From the NCBI GenBank assembly GCA_902464015.1, contig CABQHM010000011.1:6563-70562 (forward strand): a DNA stretch of 64,000 nucleotides, written 5' to 3'. Below are positions 42,178-49,504 of the stretch, in pieces. The DNA is from an uncultured Coriobacteriales bacterium (GTDB taxonomy: Bacteria > Actinomycetota > Coriobacteriia > Coriobacteriales > UMGS124). The position numbers and the translations under genes were made by a program. The stretch's first letter is position 1. Each line of letters opens with the position of its first letter. Under the pieces are notes generated by a model, which ran no database searches, had not been told where the DNA came from, and saw only the letters and a program-made list of their open reading frames with translations.

Positions 42178-43608
42178 CTATTTTTGACTTTCGCCCATCT
42201 GATCCATGAGCAGATCGAGCAACTCTTGCTTGGAATGGACGCCCACTTTCGCGTACAGGTGGCGGGCGTGGCTGCGCACCGTGTTCTCCGAGATGCACAG
42301 GCTCTCGGCGATGTAGCCCTTCGAACGGCCCTTGCAGATGAGCTCCATGACCTCAAGCTCGCGGTCGGTGAGGCCGGAGTCGTGCCCGAGGCGCTTGCAT
42401 GCGTCGCCGAGCGCGTCGAAAAGCGCCGGGGGTACGGGAGGCTTCTCAAGGTCGGCGAAGACACGTCCTGCCGAGAAATCGCGTTCGTCGAGCATGAAGA
42501 TGCTGGCCATGGCGAGCAGGTACACGATGACGGAGACGAGCGAGGTCATGGTGTCGCTTGTGGTGAAGAGGCTGCCAATCGCGCGTCCCACGGGGAAGGG
42601 CAGGCAGTACGCCGTCCAGCCCGTGGCGAACACCGCCAGGGGGTTGATGGTGCCTCGGTGGGCAACGTCGGCGAGGAACGCCCACAGCAGCATGACCACG
42701 AGCGTCTGTCCCACGGCCACGAAGACGAGCGCCCAGCCCGAGAAGGCGCGGCCGAAAAGGGGCAGCGCGAGCACGCCTGTCGCCGTGAAGACAAGCGTGG
42801 CACGCCACAGGTCGGAGAAGTGCAGCGAGCGACGTTTGACCAGGACAACCCAGATGATGCCTGCGGCAGTGGCGACCTCAAGCAGGTGGTGGACGAGTGA
42901 GAGTGCCGCCTTGGGGGCAGGGTCTGCTTCCACATGAATACCCTGCATGATGCCAATGACCAGGCCGTATGCTGCAATGCCCAAGAGAATCTTGATGTAA
43001 GGGCGCTGCCTGCGCGGGTCGACCAGCACTTCGACCGGCTTGGCCGGGGGTTGTGCCGCCATGGCGCGGTCGCACAGGATGAACGACGCGAACGGAAGAA
43101 TTGCACACACTGTGGCGGCCCATGCGTCGGGTATGAGGTCGATGGGAATCTTGACGAGGCTGCCTATGAGCATCGCCCCGAAGATGCAGGCAAGCGCGTC
43201 GCGCGTCTCAAGCGCCGCGTAGAAGAACGACCATTGCATGTACGTCCAGCCCATGCCGATGCCGCAGAATACCGCCGCCGCCTGGAGGACCTGTTCGGTG
43301 GGAAGCCCCTGGGGCAGAGGCAGGACGAGCGCGAGGGTCCCCAGCGCCATGAGCGTGGCGAGGGGCCAGTTGATCCACGAGAGGGTCTTTGAGGTGGGCT
43401 TTGCCAGAAGGGCCCCTATCGTGAGGCCAAACGTGAAGAGCGTGAGCGAGATGTAGATGGTGACGGTGAGCGTCATCTGGGGGTGCGCCGCGCTGGCAAG
43501 ATGGCAGGCGTCCCAGATCCACACGTGGCCGCACAGGATGCCGAAGTAGCACAGGCGCGGGTTGCGCAGCGTGTGGGGAAGAGCTTCGCGGTCTGGAATG
43601 AGCGACAT
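42178..43608 (-). CDS. LuxR-type regulator with a multi-pass membrane N-terminal half (second copy)
   Basis: The 476-residue protein has about 12 hydrophobic segments through residue 385, then a LuxR helix-turn-helix (about 405-465): LTDRELEVMELICKGRSKGYIAESLCISENTVRSHARHLYAKVGV. It resembles the LuxR protein at 33.3-34.8 kb in layout and in the final HSKQELLDL, but shares little in the membrane part, suggesting a different ligand. GTGAGGGC precedes the ATG. It lies upstream of the FMN/FAD reductase and probably regulates it. Confidence 0.85.
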   Translation of the reverse strand: MSLIPDREALPHTLRNPRLCYFGILCGHVWIWDACHLASAAHPQMTLTVTIYISLTLFTFGLTIGALLAKPTSKTLSWINWPLATLMALGTLALVLPLPQGLPTEQVLQAAAVFCGIGMGWTYMQWSFFYAALETRDALACIFGAMLIGSLVKIPIDLIPDAWAATVCAILPFASFILCDRAMAAQPPAKPVEVLVDPRRQRPYIKILLGIAAYGLVIGIMQGIHVEADPAPKAALSLVHHLLEVATAAGIIWVVLVKRRSLHFSDLWRATLVFTATGVLALPLFGRAFSGWALVFVAVGQTLVVMLLWAFLADVAHRGTINPLAVFATGWTAYCLPFPVGRAIGSLFTTSDTMTSLVSVIVYLLAMASIFMLDERDFSAGRVFADLEKPPVPPALFDALGDACKRLGHDSGLTDRELEVMELICKGRSKGYIAESLCISENTVRSHARHLYAKVGVHSKQELLDLLMDQMGESQK

Positions 43609-43848
43609 AGTGTGCCCTCACTTTAGGTTGGCGGTGCATGGATGCAGGCAACATGCCATTCTACAACGCTTTTGTTCCAGGCCGATGATAGGTTCCGCGG
43701 GGTTGCGGTCATGTGTTTGATTGTTTGTGGGCCGCAGTGTTATCAATCGGTGGCAAAGTCACATTCTCATGCTCTGCGCGCCGCGACGGTCGTACACTGT
43801 GCCTTGCAGGGGATGCAAGATTGGAACCTTACGAAAGGATGTACGCCC

Positions 43849-44103
43849 ATGTGCACCAACGGCATCAACACCACCCAGTTTGAGCAGCTCATCGACCAGA
43901 TCGATGACTATGTGGCCCTCCAGGTGCGCCACACCCACAAGCTTGCCCATGCCGCCGACAACGCCGGCTACGAGAACTGCCACCTGAAGCTGCATGCCGC
44001 CTCCGACATGCTCGCCGAGGTGCGCAACCTGCTCGACGAGGCCAAGTTTGCGCTGGAGGATGACGTCAACAGCATTTCCGATGTTGACGTCCACGCTGTG
44101 TAG
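43849..44103 (+). CDS. Small helical protein of unknown function (84 aa)
   Basis: I do not recognise it. The sequence is two amphipathic helices with a His-rich middle: TTQFEQLIDQIDDYVALQVRHTHKLAHAADNAGYENCHLKLHAASDMLAEVRNLLDEA. Two Cys (residues 2 and 44) and several His could bind a metal, but that is a guess. AAAGGA lies nine bases before the ATG at 43849, and a clean terminator follows, so I accept it as a gene. Confidence 0.7.
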   Translation: MCTNGINTTQFEQLIDQIDDYVALQVRHTHKLAHAADNAGYENCHLKLHAASDMLAEVRNLLDEAKFALEDDVNSISDVDVHAV

Positions 44104-44123
44104 GTTGCGGTAGTTTCTTGCTA

Positions 44124-44164
44124 TGAAAAAAGCCGCCCGGGCTGGTGCTCGGGCGGCTTTTTTG
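44124..44164. terminator. Bidirectional terminator between the 84-aa gene and vanZ
   Basis: AAAGCCGCCCG and CGGGCGGCTTT with flanking A6 and T6 form a terminator that can work in both directions. Confidence 0.92.
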
Positions 44165-44168
44165 TGGC

Positions 44169-44684
44169 TTATGCTGGGGTTTTCTTGGCTTTGTACCTGG
44201 TTGCCAGGGTGTGGACGAGCAGGGTGAGCGCGACTCCGGTGGCGGCGCCGCAGCAGTCGAGAGCGACGTCGCTCACCTGCCCCGAGCGCCCGTCAACGAA
44301 GAGCTGGATGGTCTCGTCGCAGCTCGGCACGCCCACGAGCAGGGCGGCGCACAGCACGACGGCGCCCGTGCAGCGAGGCGAGCGGTGGGGCGTGAATGCC
44401 TGCATGCCGATGAGCCCCAGCACGAGGTACTCGCTGAAATGGGCGCACTTGCGCACGATGTGGTCGGTCAGCCACTCATAGGGCAGCCCCACGCCGGCCA
44501 GGCAGCCCTGCAGGAACTCGAGCACGCCTCCACTGAGAGCGCCTGAGGTGCTGGCGGGCTCCAACGAGTTTCCCCAGATGAAGCACACCATGAGGCAAAA
44601 CGCGGCAATCCAAGGCCAGCGCACGTGGGCCTTGAGGCCGCGGTCCTCTTCAAGCGGCTCCGTCGGATTTTCGTTGTCTGTCAC
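44169..44684 (-). CDS. VanZ-family membrane protein
   Basis: The 171-residue protein has four helices and the VanZ signature WLTDHIVRKCAHFSEYLVLGLIG, then SCDETIQLFVDGRSGQVSDVALDCCGAATG. VanZ homologues give low-level teicoplanin resistance in one plasmid setting; chromosomal members have no settled role, so resistance is not implied. The GTG at 44684 follows AAGGGGAAG. Confidence 0.87.
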   Translation of the reverse strand: MTDNENPTEPLEEDRGLKAHVRWPWIAAFCLMVCFIWGNSLEPASTSGALSGGVLEFLQGCLAGVGLPYEWLTDHIVRKCAHFSEYLVLGLIGMQAFTPHRSPRCTGAVVLCAALLVGVPSCDETIQLFVDGRSGQVSDVALDCCGAATGVALTLLVHTLATRYKAKKTPA

Positions 44685-44816
44685 GCGCTTCCCCTTCACC
44701 TTGCTGCACTCACAATTCTCCACTGTATCCCTGCGGGGCGCGGAACCCGTCGAGCGCATGTGAATTTACCCTCTTGCAATTTCTTTACACGTGCGTTACC
44801 TTACCCGTTGCGTATC

Positions 44817-44944
44817 TGTTACGGGGCGGGGTGAGATTCCCCACCGGCGGTATGGGTCTGGCCGACCCGAGCCCGCGAGCCGGCAATAGCTGGCCGACCT
44901 GGTGAGATTCCAGGGCCGACGGTATAGTCCGGATGATAGTAACA
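44817..44944 (+). promoter_or_regulatory. FMN riboswitch (RFN element)
   Basis: The conserved core is complete: GGGGTGAGATTCCCCACCGG, CCGACCCGAGCCCGCGAGC, CTGGTGAGATTCCAG and GACGGTATAGTCCGGATG. P1 is closed by TGTTAC (44817-44822) with GTAACA (44939-44944). It controls ribU, with the terminator at 44972-45004 as expression platform. A possible promoter is TTGCAA (44774-44779) with TTACCT (44796-44801). Confidence 0.96.
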
Positions 44945-44971
44945 CCTGGTCGTGCCACACATCGCTACCAG

Positions 44972-45004
44972 AGACCCGCTGCAGCCGTGCGCGGGTCTTT
45001 TTGT
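44972..45004 (+). terminator. Riboswitch-controlled terminator
   Basis: AGACCCGC (44972-44979) pairs with GCGGGTCT (44991-44998) and TTTTT follows, 28 bases after the RFN element and 86 before ribU. Confidence 0.88.
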
Positions 45005-45089
45005 TTGTAGGGAGCCAGGGGGGCTTCCGGCAAAAAGTGCAGCCCGCGCCTTCGCGCCCGCCCAAGGCGGGTAGAAAGGCTGGTGTACC

Positions 45090-45686
45090 ATGGCCGCATC
45101 TAACGTAAGCACCAAGAATTCCGGGGCCGCCAAGGCCAAGCGCAGCCACTGGAGCGTGCGCGAGCTCGTGACGCTCGCCATCTTCAGCGCACTGGGCATG
45201 GCTCTGTCGTTTATCCAGATCCCGATTTTCCCGCCTGCGCCTTACCTGCAGTATGACCCGAGCGGCATCGTCACGCTCACCGTCGCCCTCATGTACGGTC
45301 CTGCCGCCGGCATCATGGTGCAGCTCGTGAGCTGGATTCCCAAGCTCATCATGAGCCCGCTGGGTTCGCTGCTCACCTTTGTCGCCATGATCGGCGCCGT
45401 GCTCGTCGTGGGCTTCATCTACAAGAAGTTCCACAACCTCAAGGGTGCCATCGTGGCCATCGTCGTGGGCTCCGTGATCTTCACCGCCATCGCCATCGCC
45501 ATGAACTTCGTCATCACCCCCATCTACACGCCCGGCGTTACCGTTGAGGCGGTCGCGAGCATGGTGGTGCCGATCCTGCTTCCCTTCAACATCATCAAGT
45601 GCGTCATCAACGGCGTTGTCACTGGCCTTCTCTACAAGCCGGTTTCCAACCTTGTGAAGATGCGCGACAGCCGCGCCCACGCATAG
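45090..45686 (+). CDS. ribU: Riboflavin ECF transporter S component
   Basis: The 198-residue protein has six membrane helices. The RibU pattern is visible: ELVTLAIFSALGMALSFIQIPIFPPAPYLQYDPSGI with the Gln/Asp-rich ligand loop, then GPAAGIMVQLVSWIPKLI and NFVITPIYTPG. It binds riboflavin and docks on EcfT. The FMN riboswitch upstream confirms the ligand. The N-terminus has 24 extra polar residues rich in Lys/Ser. Confidence 0.94.
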   Translation: MAASNVSTKNSGAAKAKRSHWSVRELVTLAIFSALGMALSFIQIPIFPPAPYLQYDPSGIVTLTVALMYGPAAGIMVQLVSWIPKLIMSPLGSLLTFVAMIGAVLVVGFIYKKFHNLKGAIVAIVVGSVIFTAIAIAMNFVITPIYTPGVTVEAVASMVVPILLPFNIIKCVINGVVTGLLYKPVSNLVKMRDSRAHA

Positions 45687-45722
45687 TGTAGAAATCCCTG
45701 CATAGGGTAGAACGATCGAATC

Positions 45723-45765
45723 CGAAGGGAGGTCGCCGGGCAATGTTTCCGGCGGCCTCCCTTCG
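45723..45765 (+). terminator. Very stable hairpin between ribU and ecfA1
   Basis: CGAAGGGAGGTCGCCGG (45723-45739) pairs with CCGGCGGCCTCCCTTCG (45749-45765) over 17 positions with one G-T pair and a 9-base loop. No U-tract follows; it may still stop or attenuate transcription, or protect the ribU mRNA end. Confidence 0.6.
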
Positions 45766-45781
45766 CGGGTGTACGCGAGTT

Positions 45782-45808
45782 TTGACATTGCGTCAGTTTT
45801 GGTATCCG
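45782..45808 (+). promoter_or_regulatory. Possible promoter of ecfA1A2T
   Basis: A consensus TTGACA (45782-45787) lies 85 bases before ecfA1, but the best -10 (TATCCG, 45803-45808) is weak and only 15 bases away. Confidence 0.35.
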
Positions 45809-45872
45809 CGGGGCTCAACGTGTGAGGGTTGCCGCGGCGCAACCAAGTTTTCCGCAAGACAAAGGGGTATGA

Positions 45873-46718
45873 ATGCCGGCTCAGATAGACATTGCCGACG
45901 CGAGGTTTGCCTACGACGGCGAGCACGAGGTGCTGCATGGTGTGAACCTGCAGATTGAAGAGGGGTCCTACGTCGTCATTCTCGGCCACAACGGCTCGGG
46001 CAAGTCGACGCTTGCGCGCACGATGAATGCGCTTATCGTTCCTGACGAGGGTTCCGTGAGCGCGTGCGGCCTGTCCAGCGCCGATCCCGACGAGCAGATC
46101 GAGATTCGCCGTCACGTGGGCATGGTCTTCCAAAATCCGGACAACCAGATGGTCACGAGCATCGTGGCCGATGATGTCGCCTTTGGCCCGGAGAACCTCG
46201 GTATCCCTCAGCCTGAAATTGTCCGTCGTGTTGACGAGGCGCTCGAGGCCGTTGCCATGACCGAGTACGCCCAGGCCGACCCCACCGAGCTTTCCGGCGG
46301 TCAGAAGCAGCGCGTCTCCATTGCCGGCATGCTCGCCATGAACCCTGACGTGCTCGTATTCGACGAGCCGTGCGCCATGCTCGACCCGCGTGGCCGCCGT
46401 GGCGTGCGCCGCGTCATGCGCAACCTCAACGAGCGCGGCATGACGATCGTGCACATCACGCATTTCATGGAAGACGCGCTCGACGCCGATGTGGTGCACG
46501 TGATGGACAAGGGCAACATCGTGCTTTCTGGCACGCCCGACGAGGTCTTCGCCCATGGCGACCTTCTCCGCAGCCTGGGCCTTGAACAGCCGTTTGCCAT
46601 GAGGCTGGCCCATGCCCTGCGTGCTCGCGGAATCGATGTGACCGACACTGCCCGCCTTCCCGAGCTTGAGGAGCAGATTTGCAAGCTCGCTGGGATTGAT
46701 GCAGAGAAAGGCGAGTAG
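45873..46718 (+). CDS. ecfA1: ECF transporter ATPase EcfA1
   Basis: The 281-residue ABC ATPase has Walker A GHNGSGKST, Q-loop FQNPDNQM (ECF type), signature LSGGQKQR, Walker B LVFDEPCAMLD and the switch His in HITHFM. It pairs with EcfA2 to drive substrate release from S components such as RibU. AAAGGGG precedes the ATG. ecfA2 starts 2 bases after the stop. Confidence 0.93.
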   Translation: MPAQIDIADARFAYDGEHEVLHGVNLQIEEGSYVVILGHNGSGKSTLARTMNALIVPDEGSVSACGLSSADPDEQIEIRRHVGMVFQNPDNQMVTSIVADDVAFGPENLGIPQPEIVRRVDEALEAVAMTEYAQADPTELSGGQKQRVSIAGMLAMNPDVLVFDEPCAMLDPRGRRGVRRVMRNLNERGMTIVHITHFMEDALDADVVHVMDKGNIVLSGTPDEVFAHGDLLRSLGLEQPFAMRLAHALRARGIDVTDTARLPELEEQICKLAGIDAEKGE

Positions 46719-46720
46719 TC

Positions 46721-47605
46721 ATGCCGCTTGTTTTTGACCACGTGACCTATCACTATGACACCGAGGTCGTGGGTCCCGCCCTCGACGACGTGTCGCTTAC
46801 CGTGAACGACGGCGAGTTCGTCGCCTTCATCGGACACACGGGTTCGGGCAAGTCAACGCTGGCGGAGCACTGCAACGCCACCAAGCTGCCCTCATCGGGC
46901 ACCGTGACGATGGACGGCCTCTCCACGGCCGACCGCAAGGCTCGCCGTGAGGTGCGCCGCCTGGTGGGCTTCGTCGCCCAGTACCCCGAGTACCAGCTTT
47001 TTGCCGAGACCGTGCGCGAGGACGTGGGCTTTGGCCCGCACAACCTGGGCATGAACGAGGCCGAGGTGGACGAGGCCGTGCGCGGAGCCATCGCGCTCGT
47101 GGGCCTGGATTACGACGCTGTGGCGGAGAAGTCGCCCTTCGACCTGTCGGGCGGTCAGAAGCGCCGTGTCGCGCTTGCCGGCATCATCGCCATGCACCCC
47201 AAGGTGCTTGTGCTCGACGAGCCCATGGTGGGCCTGGACCCGCGCGGCCGCCGCGAGGTGTTCGACATCGTGCGCTCCCTGCACAAGAGCGGCACCACGA
47301 TCGTCATGGTCTCGCACTCCATGGAAGACGTCGCCGAGGCGGCCCAGCGCATCGTCGTGCTCGACCATGGCCGCATTGTCGACGAAGGGGCGCCTGAGGT
47401 GGTCTTCTCCCATTCGGATCTGCTCCATCGCGTGGGCCTCGACGTGCCCCTGCCGGCGCGTGTTGCCAACGACCTGGGCAAACGCGGCCTCGACCTGGGA
47501 TGCGAGCCCCTCACGCTCGACGCTCTCGCTGATGCCATTGCAGCTCGCCTGGGTGGCAAGACCGCCGATGCGCAAGCCCGCAGCGTGAAGGGCGGTGAGC
47601 GCTAA
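46721..47605 (+). CDS. ecfA2: ECF transporter ATPase EcfA2
   Basis: The 294-residue ABC ATPase has Walker A GHTGSGKST, Q-loop VAQYPEYQLF, signature DLSGGQKRR, Walker B LVLDEPMVGLDPRGRRE and HSMEDVA. The YPEYQLF Q-loop and longer C-terminus are typical of EcfA2. It overlaps ecfT by one base (TAATG). Confidence 0.93.
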   Translation: MPLVFDHVTYHYDTEVVGPALDDVSLTVNDGEFVAFIGHTGSGKSTLAEHCNATKLPSSGTVTMDGLSTADRKARREVRRLVGFVAQYPEYQLFAETVREDVGFGPHNLGMNEAEVDEAVRGAIALVGLDYDAVAEKSPFDLSGGQKRRVALAGIIAMHPKVLVLDEPMVGLDPRGRREVFDIVRSLHKSGTTIVMVSHSMEDVAEAAQRIVVLDHGRIVDEGAPEVVFSHSDLLHRVGLDVPLPARVANDLGKRGLDLGCEPLTLDALADAIAARLGGKTADAQARSVKGGER

Positions 47606-48405
47606 TGAGCTCGTCCATTACCGTGGGTTCGTTCTACAACGTCAAGTCGCCCCTGCATGCGCTCGACCCGCGCGTGAAGATGGCCATCATGGTCGTCTTC
47701 ATGGTGAGCGTGTTTTTGGCGCCGGCGCCCTGGGGTCTCATTCCTGTCGCCGTGATGCTCGTGCTTGCGACGGTCCTGTCTCGCGTGCCCCTGCGCATCG
47801 TTGGCAAGGCGATTAAGCCGCTGTGGTTCTTTGTCATTTTCACGGCGCTGGTCAACATCTTCCTTGTGCGCGAGGGCAATGTGGTGGCGCACTTCCTGGG
47901 GTTCTCTATCACCGACCATGCGCTCGTCCAAAGCGTCTACATGGCATTTCGCGTGTTTGCGCTCATGATGGCCGGTACCATTTTCTCGCTGGTGACTTCG
48001 CCCATCTCGATTACCGACGGTGCCGAGCGCCTCCTTGCGCCCCTTGCGCGCTTCGGTCTGCCCGTCCACGAGCTTGCCATGATGTACACCATCGCCATTC
48101 GCTTCATGCCCACGCTTTTCGACGAGGTCCAGCACATCATGGCGGCGCAGGCTTCCCGCGGTGCCCGCTTCGACGAGGGCCGTCTTATCGACCGCGTCCG
48201 CTTCTTCGTTCCCATCCTGGTGCCGCTCTTTGCAAGTGCCCTGCGCCATGCCGAGGAACTTGCAAGTGCCATGGAGGCTCGCTGCTACGTGGGTGGCGAG
48301 GGCCGCACGCACTACCATGTGCTTGAGGTCCGCAAGGGCGACTGGGTGGCCATCGCCGCCGCCATTGTCTACCTTGCGAGCCTGGTGGTGCTGGCGTTCG
48401 TCTAA
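47605..48405 (+). CDS. ecfT: ECF transporter transmembrane protein EcfT
   Basis: The 266-residue membrane protein starts near SPLHALDPRVKMAIMVVFM and carries the two coupling helices with Ala-Arg-Gly motifs: AAQASRGARFDEG and ASAMEARCYVGGEGRT. It holds S components and joins them to EcfA1A2. With ribU next door this completes a riboflavin importer; the module may also serve S components elsewhere. Confidence 0.94.
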   Translation: MSSSITVGSFYNVKSPLHALDPRVKMAIMVVFMVSVFLAPAPWGLIPVAVMLVLATVLSRVPLRIVGKAIKPLWFFVIFTALVNIFLVREGNVVAHFLGFSITDHALVQSVYMAFRVFALMMAGTIFSLVTSPISITDGAERLLAPLARFGLPVHELAMMYTIAIRFMPTLFDEVQHIMAAQASRGARFDEGRLIDRVRFFVPILVPLFASALRHAEELASAMEARCYVGGEGRTHYHVLEVRKGDWVAIAAAIVYLASLVVLAFV

Positions 48406-48439
48406 CGCCTGCTTTTGTTCGAGGAGAGGGGAACGGCCG

Positions 48440-48913
48440 ATGTCTGAGGCTGACCTTGCAGGCAGGCCCATTGTGCGCGTGATGCGTGCTGATGACTATG
48501 ACCAGGTCCACGCCCTGTGGGAACATATTCACGGTTTTGCCCTGCGCTCGCTCGACGATTCACGCGCCTATGTCGAGCGGTTCTTGGAGCGCAACCTTCA
48601 AACGAGTTGTGTGGCTGAGCTCGATGGACGCGTCGTGGGATCCATCCTGTGCGGCCATGACGGCAGGCAGGGGAGCTTCTACCATGTGTGCGTTGCCCCT
48701 GAGTACCGCAAGCATGGTTTGGGCAAGCAGATGGTGCGCTTCTGCTTGCAGGCCTTGGCTGACGAACACATCAGCAAGGCGACGCTTGTGGCCTTCGACG
48801 ACAACGAGGTGGGCAACAAGTTCTGGAACGGCATTGGTTGGACAGCGCGCAAGGATTTCAACTCCTACGAGTTTGCCCTCAATGCGGAGAACATCACGCG
48901 CTATGTGCAGTAG
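48440..48913 (+). CDS. GNAT-family N-acetyltransferase
   Basis: The 157-residue protein has the GNAT order: RADDYDQVHALWEHI, VGSILCGHDGRQGSFYHVCVAPEYRKHGLGKQMVRF with the acetyl-CoA loop, and KATLVAFDDNEVGNKFWNGIGW. Substrate unknown. GGAGAGGGG precedes the ATG at 48440. It sits 34 bases after ecfT and may be in the same operon. Confidence 0.87.
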   Translation: MSEADLAGRPIVRVMRADDYDQVHALWEHIHGFALRSLDDSRAYVERFLERNLQTSCVAELDGRVVGSILCGHDGRQGSFYHVCVAPEYRKHGLGKQMVRFCLQALADEHISKATLVAFDDNEVGNKFWNGIGWTARKDFNSYEFALNAENITRYVQ

Positions 48914-48962
48914 TGCCTGGTAGGTTCCGCAAAAAAATAAAGAGTTGCCAGTTGTAATCTGG

Positions 48963-48998
48963 GAGGCAGCCGGGAAAATCCGGGTGCCTTCTTTTTTG
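48963..48998 (+). terminator. Terminator of the ecf-GNAT operon
   Basis: AGGCAGCCGG and CCGGGTGCCT form a stem with one mismatch around GAAAAT, followed by TCTTTTTT. Confidence 0.85.
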
Positions 48999-49004
48999 GG
49001 TAAT

Positions 49005-49027
49005 AATCCTACTAATAAAGTAGGATT
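49005..49027. promoter_or_regulatory. Inverted repeat, possible operator
   Basis: AATCCTAC (49005-49012) and GTAGGATT (49020-49027) are perfect 8-base arms around TAATAAA, 52 bases upstream of the promoter of the CU-rich RNA. Confidence 0.5.
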
Positions 49028-49078
49028 GTGGAGAGAGAATGAAGAGTTTACCTTGGTGAAGAAAAGTGCCGATGTGTG

Positions 49079-49107
49079 TTGACTAGAAGTTAACCATGGT
49101 ATATTGT
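49079..49107 (+). promoter_or_regulatory. Promoter of the CU-rich repeat RNA
   Basis: TTGACT (49079-49084) is followed by TATATTGT; taking TATTGT (49102-49107) as -10 gives a 17-base spacer, TATATT (49100-49105) a 15-base one. The local AT-richness contrasts with the GC-rich transcript region downstream. Confidence 0.55.
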
Positions 49108-49111
49108 TTGC

Positions 49112-49465
49112 AGCGTCGAAAGGAGCAAACAAGGAGCTCCCAAGACATCCGCTTCGTCTCCCTCTCCTTGCCTCCCGGCTCTCCCAGCCGGGAGGCGTCC
49201 CAGAGAGATGATGGCAAGCGACCTGGTCAGCCTCCCTCTCCTTGGCCCTGCGACCCTCCCTGGTCGCAGGGCCGTCCCAAAAGAGATTCTGATCATGCGT
49301 ACCGAGTGTGCCTCCCTCTCCTTGGGAGCCCGCATCCCCATGTGGGCTCCCGTCCCATTGCCTCCCTCTCCTTGGGCCCTGGCTTCACGGCTGGGGCCCG
49401 TCCCTGTTTGGGGGACAAAAAAGACCCCGCCGGCTTGAAGTTTGGCGAGGTCTCATGGTTGTGGT
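49112..49465 (+). ncRNA. Candidate structured RNA with four CU-rich anti-SD-like boxes and four hairpins
   Basis: No coding frame is convincing here. Four units have the form TCTCCCTCTCCTTG or CCTCCCTCTCCTTG, a hairpin, then CGTCCC. The boxes start at 49157, 49231, 49311 and 49361. Hairpins follow: 49171-49195 (10 bp, loop CTCCC), 49244-49273 (12 bp, loop CTCCCT), 49324-49351 (12 bp with one G-T pair, loop CCCC) and 49374-49399 (about 10 bp). Stem sequences differ completely between units while boxes are constant, so the structures are selected. The box is complementary to CAAGGAGAGGGAGG, an extended Shine-Dalgarno sequence. A promoter lies just upstream; the 3' end is uncertain, perhaps the hairpin at 49423-49452. 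Confidence 0.65.
49417..49452 (-). terminator. Terminator of the GT8 gene
   Basis: On the minus strand GACCTCGCC and GGCGGGGTC form a stem with one mismatch and TTTTTT follows (A-run 49417-49422). In the plus direction the same stem could end the CU-rich RNA. Confidence 0.75.
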
Positions 49466-49504
49466 TCTGTTCTGTCGTGTGTGAGGGCGGCTTCAGGCTT
49501 CGCT

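Noticed and set aside
44169..44684. VanZ as a glycopeptide resistance gene
   Set aside because: No vanHAX/RS genes nearby and chromosomal VanZ proteins are common without resistance.
49090..49341. 83-codon minus-strand frame through the CU-rich repeats, with AAGGAGAGGGAGGCAATG-like start signals
   Set aside because: The SD-like strings are just the complement of the CU boxes; the translation is Arg/Gly-rich without pattern, and the hairpins and the upstream promoter favour a plus-strand RNA.
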